Assembly: GCF_000025965.1 (NCBI RefSeq)
Contig: NC_006513.1
Span: forward strand, 992,001-1,056,000
From: Aromatoleum aromaticum EbN1
Lineage (GTDB): Bacteria > Pseudomonadota > Gammaproteobacteria > Burkholderiales > Rhodocyclaceae
Direction: 5' to 3'
DNA: 64,000 nt
In this document: one piece after another, positions 54,716 through 62,755 of the stretch
Layout of the letters: each line of letters starts with the position of its first letter
Position numbering within the stretch: the stretch's first letter is position 1
The notes under the pieces: generated by a model
Told to the model about the DNA's origin: nothing
The model's database searches: none
What the model saw: the letters and a program-made list of their open reading frames with translations, nothing else
Translations under genes and position numbers: made by a program

Positions 54716-57631
54716 TCATTCGGCTGAAGGCACGTCGTTCCTCAACATCCGGCTGATCGCGTCCTGATCGAAGGATTCGAATGCCTCTCCGCCGGAGGTG
54801 CCCGAACCACTCGTCTGCCCGGGGCCTTCGATCAGCGGAGGGTCGTCGCTGATCACATCGTTCGCCGCCAGCGGCTGAACCGGTGAAGAGCCGGTCTCCG
54901 CCGTCACCGTCTCGGTGACGGTCTCGGTGAAGTGGCCGACAGTCACGGTCTCGGTGAATTCACCGACCGTCACGGTGTCGGTGAACTCGCTCACGGTGAT
55001 GGTGCTGGTGAATTCGGTCAGCGTGACGGTCTCGGTCGGGCCGGCGATCGTTTCGGTCGCCGTCACTACGGTTTCGGTGACGAAGCTTGCCGTCTCGGTG
55101 CCGGAAGTCACGGTCGGGGTCGTGACGGTACCGAACTCTTCGATCGTCTGCGTGCCGGCGGTGACGGTGTCCGTCACGGCTTCGGTCGCCGTCACGTCCA
55201 CCGTCTCCGTGCCCGTCGTCACGGTTTCAGTCGCGCCTTGCGTTGCCGTCACTTCGACCGTCTGCGTGGCCGTCGTCACCGTCTCGGTCGCGGCTTCGGT
55301 CGCCGTCACTTCGACCGTCTGCGTGCCGGTCGTCACCGTCTCGGTCGCCGTTTCGGTCGCTGTCACTTCGACCGTCTGCGTGCCGGTCGTCACCGTTTCG
55401 GTCGCGAATTCGGTCGCCGTCACTTCGACCGTCTGCGTGCCGGTCGTCACCGTCCCGGTCGCCGCTTCGGTCGCTGTCACCTCGACCGTCTGCGTGCCTG
55501 TCGTCACCGTCTCGGTCGCCGCTTGCGTTGCCGTCACGTCGACCGCCTGCGTCCCCGCCGTCACCGTCTCGGTCGCCGCTTCGGTCGCCGTCACTTCGAT
55601 CGTCTGCGTGCCTGTCGTCACCGTTTCGGTCGCAGCTTGCGTTGCCGTCACGTCGACCGTCTGGGTGCCGGTCGTCACCGTCTCGGTCGCCGCTTCGGTC
55701 GCTGTCAACTCGACAGTCTGCGTGCCCGTCGTCACCGTCTCGCTGGCAGTTCCGGTAGCGGTAACGGTGACCGTTTCGGTTTCTGTTGCGATGACCGTTT
55801 CAGTCACCTGCACGTCCGTTGCAATCCCGACAATGGGACCGAGCCTGAATTTCCCGCTTACGCCGGTAATCGTCAAGGCGGTGTAATCACCAGGAATGAG
55901 CACCTCTCCACCGTCCGTCGAAATCGTGCCGCCACTGTCGTTCGAGGCCGACCAGTCGAAGCTTGCAGAACCGCCCGGCACAAAGATTTTGAGCGTTACG
56001 TCATTGACGGGCACCGGCAGGCCTTCGGCTTCGAAACGGATCAAAAGCGTCTCGTCCGGATTGATGTTCAGGTTATCGATCGCAATGTAGCCGTCGTTCG
56101 CGTTAACCAGATGTCCTGCCGTGGTCGAAAATATGACCGTCAGCGGAGCATCGGTGACGGAATATTCGCCATTCGGGCCAGCGGCCGTAATCGCCAGATC
56201 GGACGTATCGAACGAAGTCGTCGTTGTGATCGTTTCAGTGACGTAGGTGTTCGTGACCGTGTCGGTCCCGACAGTCACCGTCTCGGTTGCAGCTTCGGTC
56301 GCCGTCACGTCCACCGTCTGTGTACCCGTCGTCACCGTCTCGGTCACGGCGTCGGTCGCTGTCAACTCGATCGTCTGAGTGCCCGTCGTCACCGTTTCGG
56401 TCGCAGCTTCGGTCGCCGTCAGCTCGATCGTCTGAGTACCCGTCGTCACCGTCTCGGTCGCGGCTTGGGTCGCCGTCAGCTCGATCGTCTGCGTGCCCGT
56501 CGTCACCGTCTCGGTCGCGGCTTCGGTCGCTGTCAGCTCGATCGTCTGCGTGCCCGTCGTCACGGTTTCGGTCGCGGCTTCGGTCGCGGTCAGCTCGACC
56601 GTCTGAGTCCCTGTCGTCACCGTTTCGGTCGCAGCTTCGGTCGCTGTCAGCTCGACCGTCTGAGTGCCCGTCGTCACCGTTTCGGTCGCAGCTTCGGTCG
56701 CCGTCAGCTCGACCGTCTGAGTCCCCGTCGTCACCGTCTCGGTCGCGGCTTCGGTCGCCGTCAGCTCGATCGTCTGAGTGCCCGTCGTCACCGTTTCGGT
56801 CGCGGCTTCGGTCGCTGTCAGCTCGATCGTCTGCGTGCCCGTCGTCACCGTCTCGGTCGAGGCTTCGGTCGCCGTCACGGTCACCGTCGCCGTGCCCGTC
56901 GTCACCGTTTCGGTCAATGCTGTCCCGGTCACCGTTTGCGTGCCGGATGTCACGGTTTCCGTGATGCCGGTGACCGTGATCGTCTGGCTGCCGCCGACGG
57001 TGGCCGTCACGATTCCACGCTCCGTCGCAGTGACGACGCCTGTCATCGTTTCGGTCACCGCCCCTTCCACGGTGTCGGTGACGACTCCCGTCACGGTGCT
57101 GGTAATGGTCAGCGTTTCGGTCAGCGTCGGCGTGACCGTCGCGGTCTCGTCGACGACCTGCGCGTTGCCCGTCGGCACCGGCAGCAACTCGTCCTCGGCG
57201 AAGAGACTGAAGTCGAACTCGACGGGGTTCACCTCTTCGACGATTCGCAGCAGGCGCACGAAGTTGTTGCCTTCACCGCCGCCGCCTCCGGCGAGGCCGG
57301 CCGCGGGGGCCTCGAGCACGTCATCGAGGTTTGCGCCTTCGTTGATCGCCTCGATGATCTGGTTGACGGTGTCGCTGGCGATGCGGGCATCCTGCGCGTC
57401 CGGACGGGATGCTTCGGTGATGTCGGCGGCGAGCTTGACGGACTGATTTTCGGCCAGCGTGAACAGGTCGCCATCGGGGAGGATGATTTCGACGCGGGCG
57501 CCCCCGGCGGCAATGACAGTTTCACCTTCCGTCAGCACGTCCCCCTGATTGAGGGATCGAACCCTGCCTTCGGCGTCACGTGCGTATGCGGTACCGGTGA
57601 CTGTAATGACGGTTGCGATGGGGCCGGCCAT
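54716..57631 (-). CDS. Lap-type retained adhesin with 19-residue Thr-rich tandem repeats
   Basis: Predicted type I-secreted surface protein of 971 residues from the ATG at 57631 (SD GGAG). Residues 1-125 are the LapA/BapA retention module, beginning MAGPIATVITVTGTAYARD. The LapG-type cleavage motif PAAG is at 109-112 and a Gly run follows. An early Thr-rich region leads into a first array of about eleven copies of TETVTTGTQTIELTATEAA (about 240-455). A unique segment follows (about 456-626, FSTTAGHLVNANDGYIAIDN, possibly a jelly-roll-like domain), then a second array of about ten copies, a 9-residue repeat (EFTDTVTVG), and a tail ending RMLRNDVPSAE. No RTX nonapeptides are visible. In context it is the Lap substrate. 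Confidence 0.88.
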   Translation of the reverse strand: MAGPIATVITVTGTAYARDAEGRVRSLNQGDVLTEGETVIAAGGARVEIILPDGDLFTLAENQSVKLAADITEASRPDAQDARIASDTVNQIIEAINEGANLDDVLEAPAAGLAGGGGGEGNNFVRLLRIVEEVNPVEFDFSLFAEDELLPVPTGNAQVVDETATVTPTLTETLTITSTVTGVVTDTVEGAVTETMTGVVTATERGIVTATVGGSQTITVTGITETVTSGTQTVTGTALTETVTTGTATVTVTATEASTETVTTGTQTIELTATEAATETVTTGTQTIELTATEAATETVTTGTQTVELTATEAATETVTTGTQTVELTATEAATETVTTGTQTVELTATEAATETVTTGTQTIELTATEAATETVTTGTQTIELTATQAATETVTTGTQTIELTATEAATETVTTGTQTIELTATDAVTETVTTGTQTVDVTATEAATETVTVGTDTVTNTYVTETITTTTSFDTSDLAITAAGPNGEYSVTDAPLTVIFSTTAGHLVNANDGYIAIDNLNINPDETLLIRFEAEGLPVPVNDVTLKIFVPGGSASFDWSASNDSGGTISTDGGEVLIPGDYTALTITGVSGKFRLGPIVGIATDVQVTETVIATETETVTVTATGTASETVTTGTQTVELTATEAATETVTTGTQTVDVTATQAATETVTTGTQTIEVTATEAATETVTAGTQAVDVTATQAATETVTTGTQTVEVTATEAATGTVTTGTQTVEVTATEFATETVTTGTQTVEVTATETATETVTTGTQTVEVTATEAATETVTTATQTVEVTATQGATETVTTGTETVDVTATEAVTDTVTAGTQTIEEFGTVTTPTVTSGTETASFVTETVVTATETIAGPTETVTLTEFTSTITVSEFTDTVTVGEFTETVTVGHFTETVTETVTAETGSSPVQPLAANDVISDDPPLIEGPGQTSGSGTSGGEAFESFDQDAISRMLRNDVPSAE
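54914..55045 (-). repeat. 27-bp tandem repeat near the adhesin C-terminus
   Basis: Four to five copies of a 27-bp unit resembling GTCACGGTCTCGGTGAATTC plus CCGACC (plus-strand reading). They encode the 9-residue units EFTSTITVS, EFTDTVTVG, EFTETVTVG and HFTETVTE. Same Thr-Val-Thr theme as the 57-bp arrays but a shorter period. Confidence 0.85.
55144..55752 (-). repeat. Second 57-bp tandem array in the adhesin gene
   Basis: About ten to eleven copies of a 57-bp unit encoding TETVTTGTQTVEVTATEAA-like 19-mers. Copies here mostly read VEVTAT or VDVTAT, whereas the first array reads IELTAT or VELTAT. Single copies carry changes such as TGTV, ATQT and EFAT. The two arrays have therefore been expanding separately. 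Confidence 0.92.
56268..56917 (-). repeat. First 57-bp tandem array in the adhesin gene
   Basis: About eleven copies of a 57-bp unit encoding TETVTTGTQTIELTATEAA. Several neighbouring copies differ by only a few bases, mostly silent, a sign of recent duplication or gene conversion. The unit length is a multiple of three, so copy number can vary without loss of frame. Confidence 0.93.
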
Positions 57632-57842
57632 GATTGCTGCTCCTGGAGGATCGAGAGGCGTCGCCGGCACCCCGCCGGCGGCACGACGTCTGCTGTCGAC
57701 GGATACCGTACGCCGCCCCTCGCGCCGGACCTATTGCACCGGAGGACAAGTGCCGTGAGAAATTTCACGGTCCGCTGCAATTACGCCGGCATTGTTCCGA
57801 TGACGACGTCAATCGCCGGAAAACCGGCTGCGAAGAAACCTG

Positions 57843-58187
57843 TTACAGCACATCATCGGTCCCGTCGAGCGCTCCGAGCCGGTGCATCGCCTCGCGAGTG
57901 CCGCGCCGCTCCATCAGCTTGGCCTGTGCAGCGGGCGGCAAGTCGGTGAAGCGGATCACCGCGCGGTCGATCAGCAGGTCGATCAGGTCTTCCAGCACGC
58001 GCACCAGCCCGAGGTCGGAAGGGCTCAGCGGATTCGCGGATTCGGTGAGCAGGCCGCAGAAGGCGACGACTTCGGGTTCGTCCCCATTGGCGACATCCCA
58101 GCCGCCTGATTCGGAGTTGTCGCAGCCGATCGGTTCGCGGCTGGCGGCGATCACTTCGCCTTTGGCGTTGCGCTTGATGAAGATCAC
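57843..58187 (-). CDS. Small conserved protein of unknown function (often labelled tryptophan synthase beta-like)
   Basis: Soluble protein of 114 residues from a GTG at 58187. It begins MIFIKRNAKGEVIAASREP and has a conserved helical core LVRVLEDLIDLLIDRAVIRF near residue 61 followed by TDLPPAAQAKLMERRGTREA. Proteins like this are common in beta- and gammaproteobacteria and are sometimes misnamed tryptophan synthase subunit beta-like; there is no PLP motif. It lies between the adhesin and its LuxR-type regulator, 3 bases after the regulator gene's stop, so it belongs to the Lap export operon. Confidence 0.72.
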   Translation of the reverse strand: MIFIKRNAKGEVIAASREPIGCDNSESGGWDVANGDEPEVVAFCGLLTESANPLSPSDLGLVRVLEDLIDLLIDRAVIRFTDLPPAAQAKLMERRGTREAMHRLGALDGTDDVL

Positions 58188-58190
58188 CGT

Positions 58191-58814
58191 TCAGTCCGCA
58201 ATCGCTGCGCTGCTGTGGGTCGACAGGCGGAGGACCAGCTGCAGCCGGTCGCGCACGCCGAGCTTGTCGAAGATTGCGCCCAGGTGCGCCTTCACCGTCC
58301 GTTCCGTGATCCCGAGCTTCGAAGCGATTTCCTTGTTGCTCAGCCCCGCGGCCGTCTCGCGCGCGACTTCGCTCTCGCGTGCCGAAAGATTCGCTGGCAA
58401 CGGGCCTCTGCCGGGGGCGGCGAGCGCCCGGGCAGCGGCCTCGACGACCCGCGCCATCAGTTCCGCGCCGACCCACAGGCCGCCATGCCGGGCGACGAGC
58501 TCGACCTCGCGCAGCAAGCCGGGCACCGCCAGCGCGTGGCAATAGCCGCGCGCGCCATGCTCGAGGGCGACGATCGCCTCGTCGGCTTCAGGCACCATCG
58601 TGACGACGACGAGCGGGGACTGTGGCAGCGTGCGATGGAACCGGGCGAGCAGCGTCTGCCAGTCGGCATGGGCAGTGGCGACCCAGATGACATCCAATGG
58701 AAGCGCCGTCGAGGGGAGGTCGCCCGCATCGGTGCACATGCCGTCCGGAAACGCTTCGAGCCAGCGTTCGGACGGGACCACCGCTGCAGAGCAGGCGAAG
58801 AGGTTTCGTGTCAT
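58191..58814 (-). CDS. LuxR-type transcriptional regulator with degenerate receiver domain
   Basis: Regulator of 207 residues. The C-terminal LuxR helix-turn-helix is intact: LSARESEVARETAAGLSNKE, then IASKLGITERTVKAHLGAIF near residues 143-190. The N-terminal 120 residues follow a receiver outline but the phospho-acceptor strand reads LDVIWVATAH, with no Asp at the usual end. It overlaps lapC by 4 bases, so it is made together with the exporter. A plausible job is control of the adhesin or export genes without phosphorylation. Confidence 0.88.
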   Translation of the reverse strand: MTRNLFACSAAVVPSERWLEAFPDGMCTDAGDLPSTALPLDVIWVATAHADWQTLLARFHRTLPQSPLVVVTMVPEADEAIVALEHGARGYCHALAVPGLLREVELVARHGGLWVGAELMARVVEAAARALAAPGRGPLPANLSARESEVARETAAGLSNKEIASKLGITERTVKAHLGAIFDKLGVRDRLQLVLRLSTHSSAAIAD

Positions 58815-60229
58815 CGTTCGGACAGTGCGTTGGCCTTGGCCCGCAGCACGGGCTTCAGCAGGTAGGAGAGGATGGTTTTCTTGCCAGTGAGGATGTCGAT
58901 TTCTGCGACCATACCGGGAATGATCGGAAGCTCATCCCCGAGGCTGGATTTTTGCGTGCGCACTCGGACTGTATAGAACGCATTGCCCTTGTCGTCGGTG
59001 ACAGTGTCCGCGCCGATCTGCTCCACCATCGCCTCGAGCCCGCCGTAAATGGCAAAATCATAGGCGGTGAATTTGACGAGCGCCGCCTGTCCCGGGTGCA
59101 GGAAAGCGATGTCCTTCGGCTTGACCTGCGCTTCGAGGATCAGCGCGTCGTCGAGCGGGACGATCTCGACGACTTCCCGCCCCGGCTGGACGACGCCGCC
59201 GACGGTATTGACGAGCAGGCGCTTGACGGTGCCGCGCACCGGTGAGCGCACTTCGGCGTGCTTGACGCGGTCGGCGAGCGCGCGGCTGCCTTCGGACAGG
59301 CTGCCGAGCCGGGCCATCGTGTCGGACAGCTCGCTGCGCATCTCGTTGCGCACGCTCAGCTCGACTTCCTGGATCTTGCGCGTCGCCTCGGCAATCGCCG
59401 ACTGGATGCGGGAGATCTGCGCGGTCGACTGGTCGCGATCGCCGCGCAGGCGCGACACGTCACGTTCGAGGCGCAGGATATCGACTTCCGACACCGCCCC
59501 GGACTTGACCAGCGGCCGCGTGACGCCGAGCTCCTGCATCGCCAGCTGGAAACCGCGGCTCGCCTGTTCGTGGCGCGCGCGCACTTCGTTGAGCTCCTGC
59601 TGGCGCTGGGTCAGCTGCTGGCGCGCGATCGACAGCTGGGCCTCCATGCCGGCGACGCTGGATGCATACAGCAGGCGTTCGTGCGCGGCGATTTCCGGGA
59701 CCTCGCGCAGCACGTCGTCAGGCAGCGTGAAGGCGGTGCCGTTCGTCAGCGCCTCGAGGCGCGCAGCCTTCGCCTGCAGCGCGAAGAACTGCGAGCGGTT
59801 TTCGGCCAGCGACGAGACGAAGCGGGTCGGATCGATGCGCAGCAGCAATTCGCCCGCGTTGACAATCTGCCCTTCGCGCACCGGCATCTGCTCGACGATG
59901 CCGCCGTCCACGGTCTGGATGATCTGCACCTGCGACGACGGGACCACTTTCGCTTCGCCGCGGGTGACTTCGTCGACCTGCGCGAAACCCGCCCACAGCA
60001 GCAGCAGCACGATCACGCCGGCGACGACGCGCAGCAGAACGCGGGCGCGCAGCGGTTCCTGCTGCAGGCGAGCCCAGTCGGCGTCGCACGCCCAGTCGAG
60101 GCCGTCGTCGGCCGGGGGCGGTGGAATCAGGCGGGCAAAAAACCGTCCGAACAACGGGCGCGCCGGCCGTGCCACACGCGCCGACACGTCGCCGACGCGC
60201 TCGAACGCCGCCCGGCCGTAATCACCCAT
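58811..60229 (-). CDS. lapC: Type I secretion membrane-fusion protein LapC (HlyD family)
   Basis: Periplasmic adaptor of 472 residues bridging LapB and LapE. One membrane helix near residues 60-80 (VLLRVVAGVIVLLLLWAGFA), first lipoyl half VTRGEAKVVPSSQVQIIQTV near residue 88 and GGIVEQMPVREGQIVNAGE. Then a long coiled coil about 150-300, and the HlyD signature SPVRGTVKRLLVNTVGGVVQ near residue 332. ATG 60229 touches the lapB stop (TGATG); a GTG one codon upstream is the alternative. SD GGGAGG. Confidence 0.94.
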   Translation of the reverse strand: MGDYGRAAFERVGDVSARVARPARPLFGRFFARLIPPPPADDGLDWACDADWARLQQEPLRARVLLRVVAGVIVLLLLWAGFAQVDEVTRGEAKVVPSSQVQIIQTVDGGIVEQMPVREGQIVNAGELLLRIDPTRFVSSLAENRSQFFALQAKAARLEALTNGTAFTLPDDVLREVPEIAAHERLLYASSVAGMEAQLSIARQQLTQRQQELNEVRARHEQASRGFQLAMQELGVTRPLVKSGAVSEVDILRLERDVSRLRGDRDQSTAQISRIQSAIAEATRKIQEVELSVRNEMRSELSDTMARLGSLSEGSRALADRVKHAEVRSPVRGTVKRLLVNTVGGVVQPGREVVEIVPLDDALILEAQVKPKDIAFLHPGQAALVKFTAYDFAIYGGLEAMVEQIGADTVTDDKGNAFYTVRVRTQKSSLGDELPIIPGMVAEIDILTGKKTILSYLLKPVLRAKANALSER

Positions 60230-62412
60230 CACAGCGCCCTCCCGATCCGACCCTGGCGCAGCGCTTCGACGACCTGCTCCTTCGGGCCGTCGGCGACGAT
60301 CCTGCCGCCGTCAACGACGATGATCCGGGTGACGAGGTCCAGCAGCGAAGTACGGTGAGTGACGACGATCATCGTCTTGCCGCACGCAAACGCCCGCAGC
60401 CGGCCCTTGAGCTCCTCCTCGCTCGAGCGGTCCATCGACGCGGTCGGCTCGTCGAGCAGCAGGATCGGCGGATCATTGATGACAGCGCGCGCGATCGCGA
60501 CCCCCTGCCGCTGGCCGCCGGACAACGACACGCCGCGCTCGCCGACCTGCATGTCGAAGCCTTGCGGATGGATGTTGACGAACTCGGTGATGCCGGCAGT
60601 CGTGGCCGCCCGCAGCACTGCCGCATCATCGGCGAATGGTGCCGCCATCGTGATGTTCTGCCGCAGCGAGCCGTAGAACAGCGTGACGTCCTGGGCGACA
60701 TAGCCGATATGGCGGCGCAGTTCGGCCGGATCGAGCTGGCGCTGATCGATGCCGTCGATCAGCACTGCACCCGCCGTCGGACGGAACAGCCCGAGAATGA
60801 GCTTCTCGAGCGTCGTCTTGCCCGAGCCGATGCGGCCGAGGATCGCGACGTGCTCGCCGGCGCCGATCTGCAGCGACACGTTGCGCAGCGCTTCGGTCTC
60901 CTGGCCCGGATAATGGAAGCTGACGTTGCGGAACTCGATGTCGCCGCGGAACGACCGGCGGCTGATGAACGACAACGCCTCGGAGCGCTCGACTTCCTTC
61001 TTCATCAGCGTGTCGAGCGACGCGAGCGCCGTGGCTGCGGCATGATACTGCACCAGCAGTCCGGCGACCTGGCCGATCGGCGCCATCGCGCGCGACGAAA
61101 GCATGAAGCACGCGACCAGCCCACCGACGCTGAGCCGGCCGTCGCCGATCAGGTACACACCGAGAATGATGACCACGACGCTGACGGTCTGCTGCACCCA
61201 CGCGGCACCGTTCGTCGCCGTCGCGGACAGCAGCCGCAACTGCGAGCCGACACGTGCGAGCAGCGCGACACTTTTCTCCCATTTGCGCTGGATCGGCGCT
61301 TCCGCGCCGAGCGCCTTGACGGTCTCCATGCCGACCAGCGCTTCGACAAGCGTCGCGTTGCGCTGCGCGCCGGCGCGGTAAGTGGTCTCCGCCAGTTCAT
61401 GCATCCGCCCCTGCACCGCCATCGCGTACACGAGCAGCAGCGCGACGCCGAACAGGAAAGGCAGCACCAGCGGCCACGCAATCCAGCCGATCACGAGCAG
61501 GAACAGCAGCGCGAACGGCACATCGATGAAGGCGACGACGGTGGCCGAGCTGATGAAGTCGCGCACCGACTCGAACGCACGCAGGTTCGCGGCGAACGAT
61601 CCGGCCGACTCCGGACGCTGCTCCATGCGCAGGCCGAGGACCCGTTCCATGATCGCGGCCGAAAGCTTGACGTCCGCGCGGCTGCCGGCAAGATCGACGA
61701 AGTAGCCGCGCATCGTGCGCAGGGTCACGTCACCGACGAGGACGATCAACATTCCCGCGCCCAGCACCCACAGGGTTTCGACGGCCTGGTTCGGGATGAC
61801 GCGGTCATAGACATTCATGACGAACAGCGGCATTGCGACGGCGAACAGGTTGATCATCAGCGCCGCCAGCAGCACGTCCCGGTACAGGGCGCGATTCTCG
61901 GCGATCACGCTCCAGAACCAGTGCTGTCGGCGCGCGGGGCGCACTTCCGGCACACGCGCATCGAAGCGATGCGCCGGGCGCGCGTAGATTGCATCCCCCG
62001 CATAGCGCGCCTCGAGGTCCGTCATCGGGATCTCGACGTCCGAGTCGCCCAGTTCCGGGAACACCACGCGGGCGATGTTGCGCTGCGCATCGCGGCCGAT
62101 CAACATGCACGAGGAGCGGCCGTGGAGCAGCAGGACGACGGGAAACAACGCATCGTTCAGGGCGTCGAGCGGGCATCGGACAATGCTGCTGTTCAGGCCC
62201 GCACGCTTTGCCGCGCGTGCAAACAGCGACGGCGGCAGGCGGGAGCCGTCGAGCGGCAAACCGGCAACGGCCGCATCACGCGTCAGGTTGCCGCCGTAAG
62301 CGCGCGCAAGCAGCAGCAGGCACTCGAGGAGAGGGTCGCCGGATGCCGGTGCAGCTGCATCGGCGGGCGACGGTTCGGCGCGCGCCCGCTCCGACTCTTC
62401 CACGGATCCCAT
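60229..62412 (-). CDS. lapB: Type I secretion ABC exporter LapB with C39-like domain
   Basis: Inner-membrane ABC exporter of 727 residues from the ATG at 62412. An N-terminal C39-peptidase-like domain at about 15-135 lacks the catalytic Cys, so it is a docking domain. Then six membrane helices about 165-440, and the ATPase with Walker A GRIGSGKTTLEKLI near residue 510, signature LSGGQRQGVAIARA near 615 and Walker B PILLLDEPTASMD near 635. It should export the Thr-rich adhesin. The frame continues upstream to GTG 62457 and TTG 62529; the start is uncertain. Confidence 0.92.
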   Translation of the reverse strand: MGSVEESERARAEPSPADAAAPASGDPLLECLLLLARAYGGNLTRDAAVAGLPLDGSRLPPSLFARAAKRAGLNSSIVRCPLDALNDALFPVVLLLHGRSSCMLIGRDAQRNIARVVFPELGDSDVEIPMTDLEARYAGDAIYARPAHRFDARVPEVRPARRQHWFWSVIAENRALYRDVLLAALMINLFAVAMPLFVMNVYDRVIPNQAVETLWVLGAGMLIVLVGDVTLRTMRGYFVDLAGSRADVKLSAAIMERVLGLRMEQRPESAGSFAANLRAFESVRDFISSATVVAFIDVPFALLFLLVIGWIAWPLVLPFLFGVALLLVYAMAVQGRMHELAETTYRAGAQRNATLVEALVGMETVKALGAEAPIQRKWEKSVALLARVGSQLRLLSATATNGAAWVQQTVSVVVIILGVYLIGDGRLSVGGLVACFMLSSRAMAPIGQVAGLLVQYHAAATALASLDTLMKKEVERSEALSFISRRSFRGDIEFRNVSFHYPGQETEALRNVSLQIGAGEHVAILGRIGSGKTTLEKLILGLFRPTAGAVLIDGIDQRQLDPAELRRHIGYVAQDVTLFYGSLRQNITMAAPFADDAAVLRAATTAGITEFVNIHPQGFDMQVGERGVSLSGGQRQGVAIARAVINDPPILLLDEPTASMDRSSEEELKGRLRAFACGKTMIVVTHRTSLLDLVTRIIVVDGGRIVADGPKEQVVEALRQGRIGRAL

Positions 62413-62755
62413 CTCCGCGAGAACGCAGTCACCAGAACGTTCGTCCGCTTCTGCCACACGCTCTCCGCCCGGAATACTGGAAACAGGACCGGCAACACGC
62501 GGCTTCACGCCACTCGTTGCCTCGAACAAATTGTTACATCACTCGCAGCACCGGCTCGTGACAAGCTTCTCACTTCAGCGCCGGAGACCGTGCCGCTTTA
62601 CCCTCGCTCCCATGGCGGCCGTCCGGGCAATGCAAATCGTATTGGCGGAAATGCCGGTCGCACAAAGAAGAGCATGCCGCATCAGCACGTCGCGGAGCCC
62701 CGCCATGAAATGCTACAATGTTGCATTAGTGACGCCCTGCTCCTCGGCCCCAGCC
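62413..62755. other. Intergenic region between lapB and the Zur-type gene
   Basis: About 340 bases (about 225 if lapB starts at the upstream TTG). It carries the promoters of both divergent operons and the near-palindrome at 62710-62726. The first part is lower in GC. No small gene is convincing here. Confidence 0.45.
62710..62726. promoter_or_regulatory. Candidate Zur operator
   Basis: 17-base near-perfect inverted repeat ATGCTACAATGTTGCAT, with one mismatched pair around a central A. It ends 29 bases before the start of the Zur-type gene. Size and form agree with Fur-family operators, and the gene it precedes is a Fur-family regulator followed by a zinc transporter. Autoregulation is therefore likely. 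Confidence 0.72.

Noticed and set aside
55144-56917. Regular repeats that could suggest a CRISPR array
   Set aside because: Units follow one another without unique spacers and encode a continuous protein; no cas gene is near.
54932-57949. Plus-strand open frame of 1005 codons across the adhesin gene
   Set aside because: It exists because the 57-bp repeat has no stop in that frame. The translation is a monotonous Arg/His/Gly repeat with no start signal. The minus strand has SD, retention module and cleavage motif.
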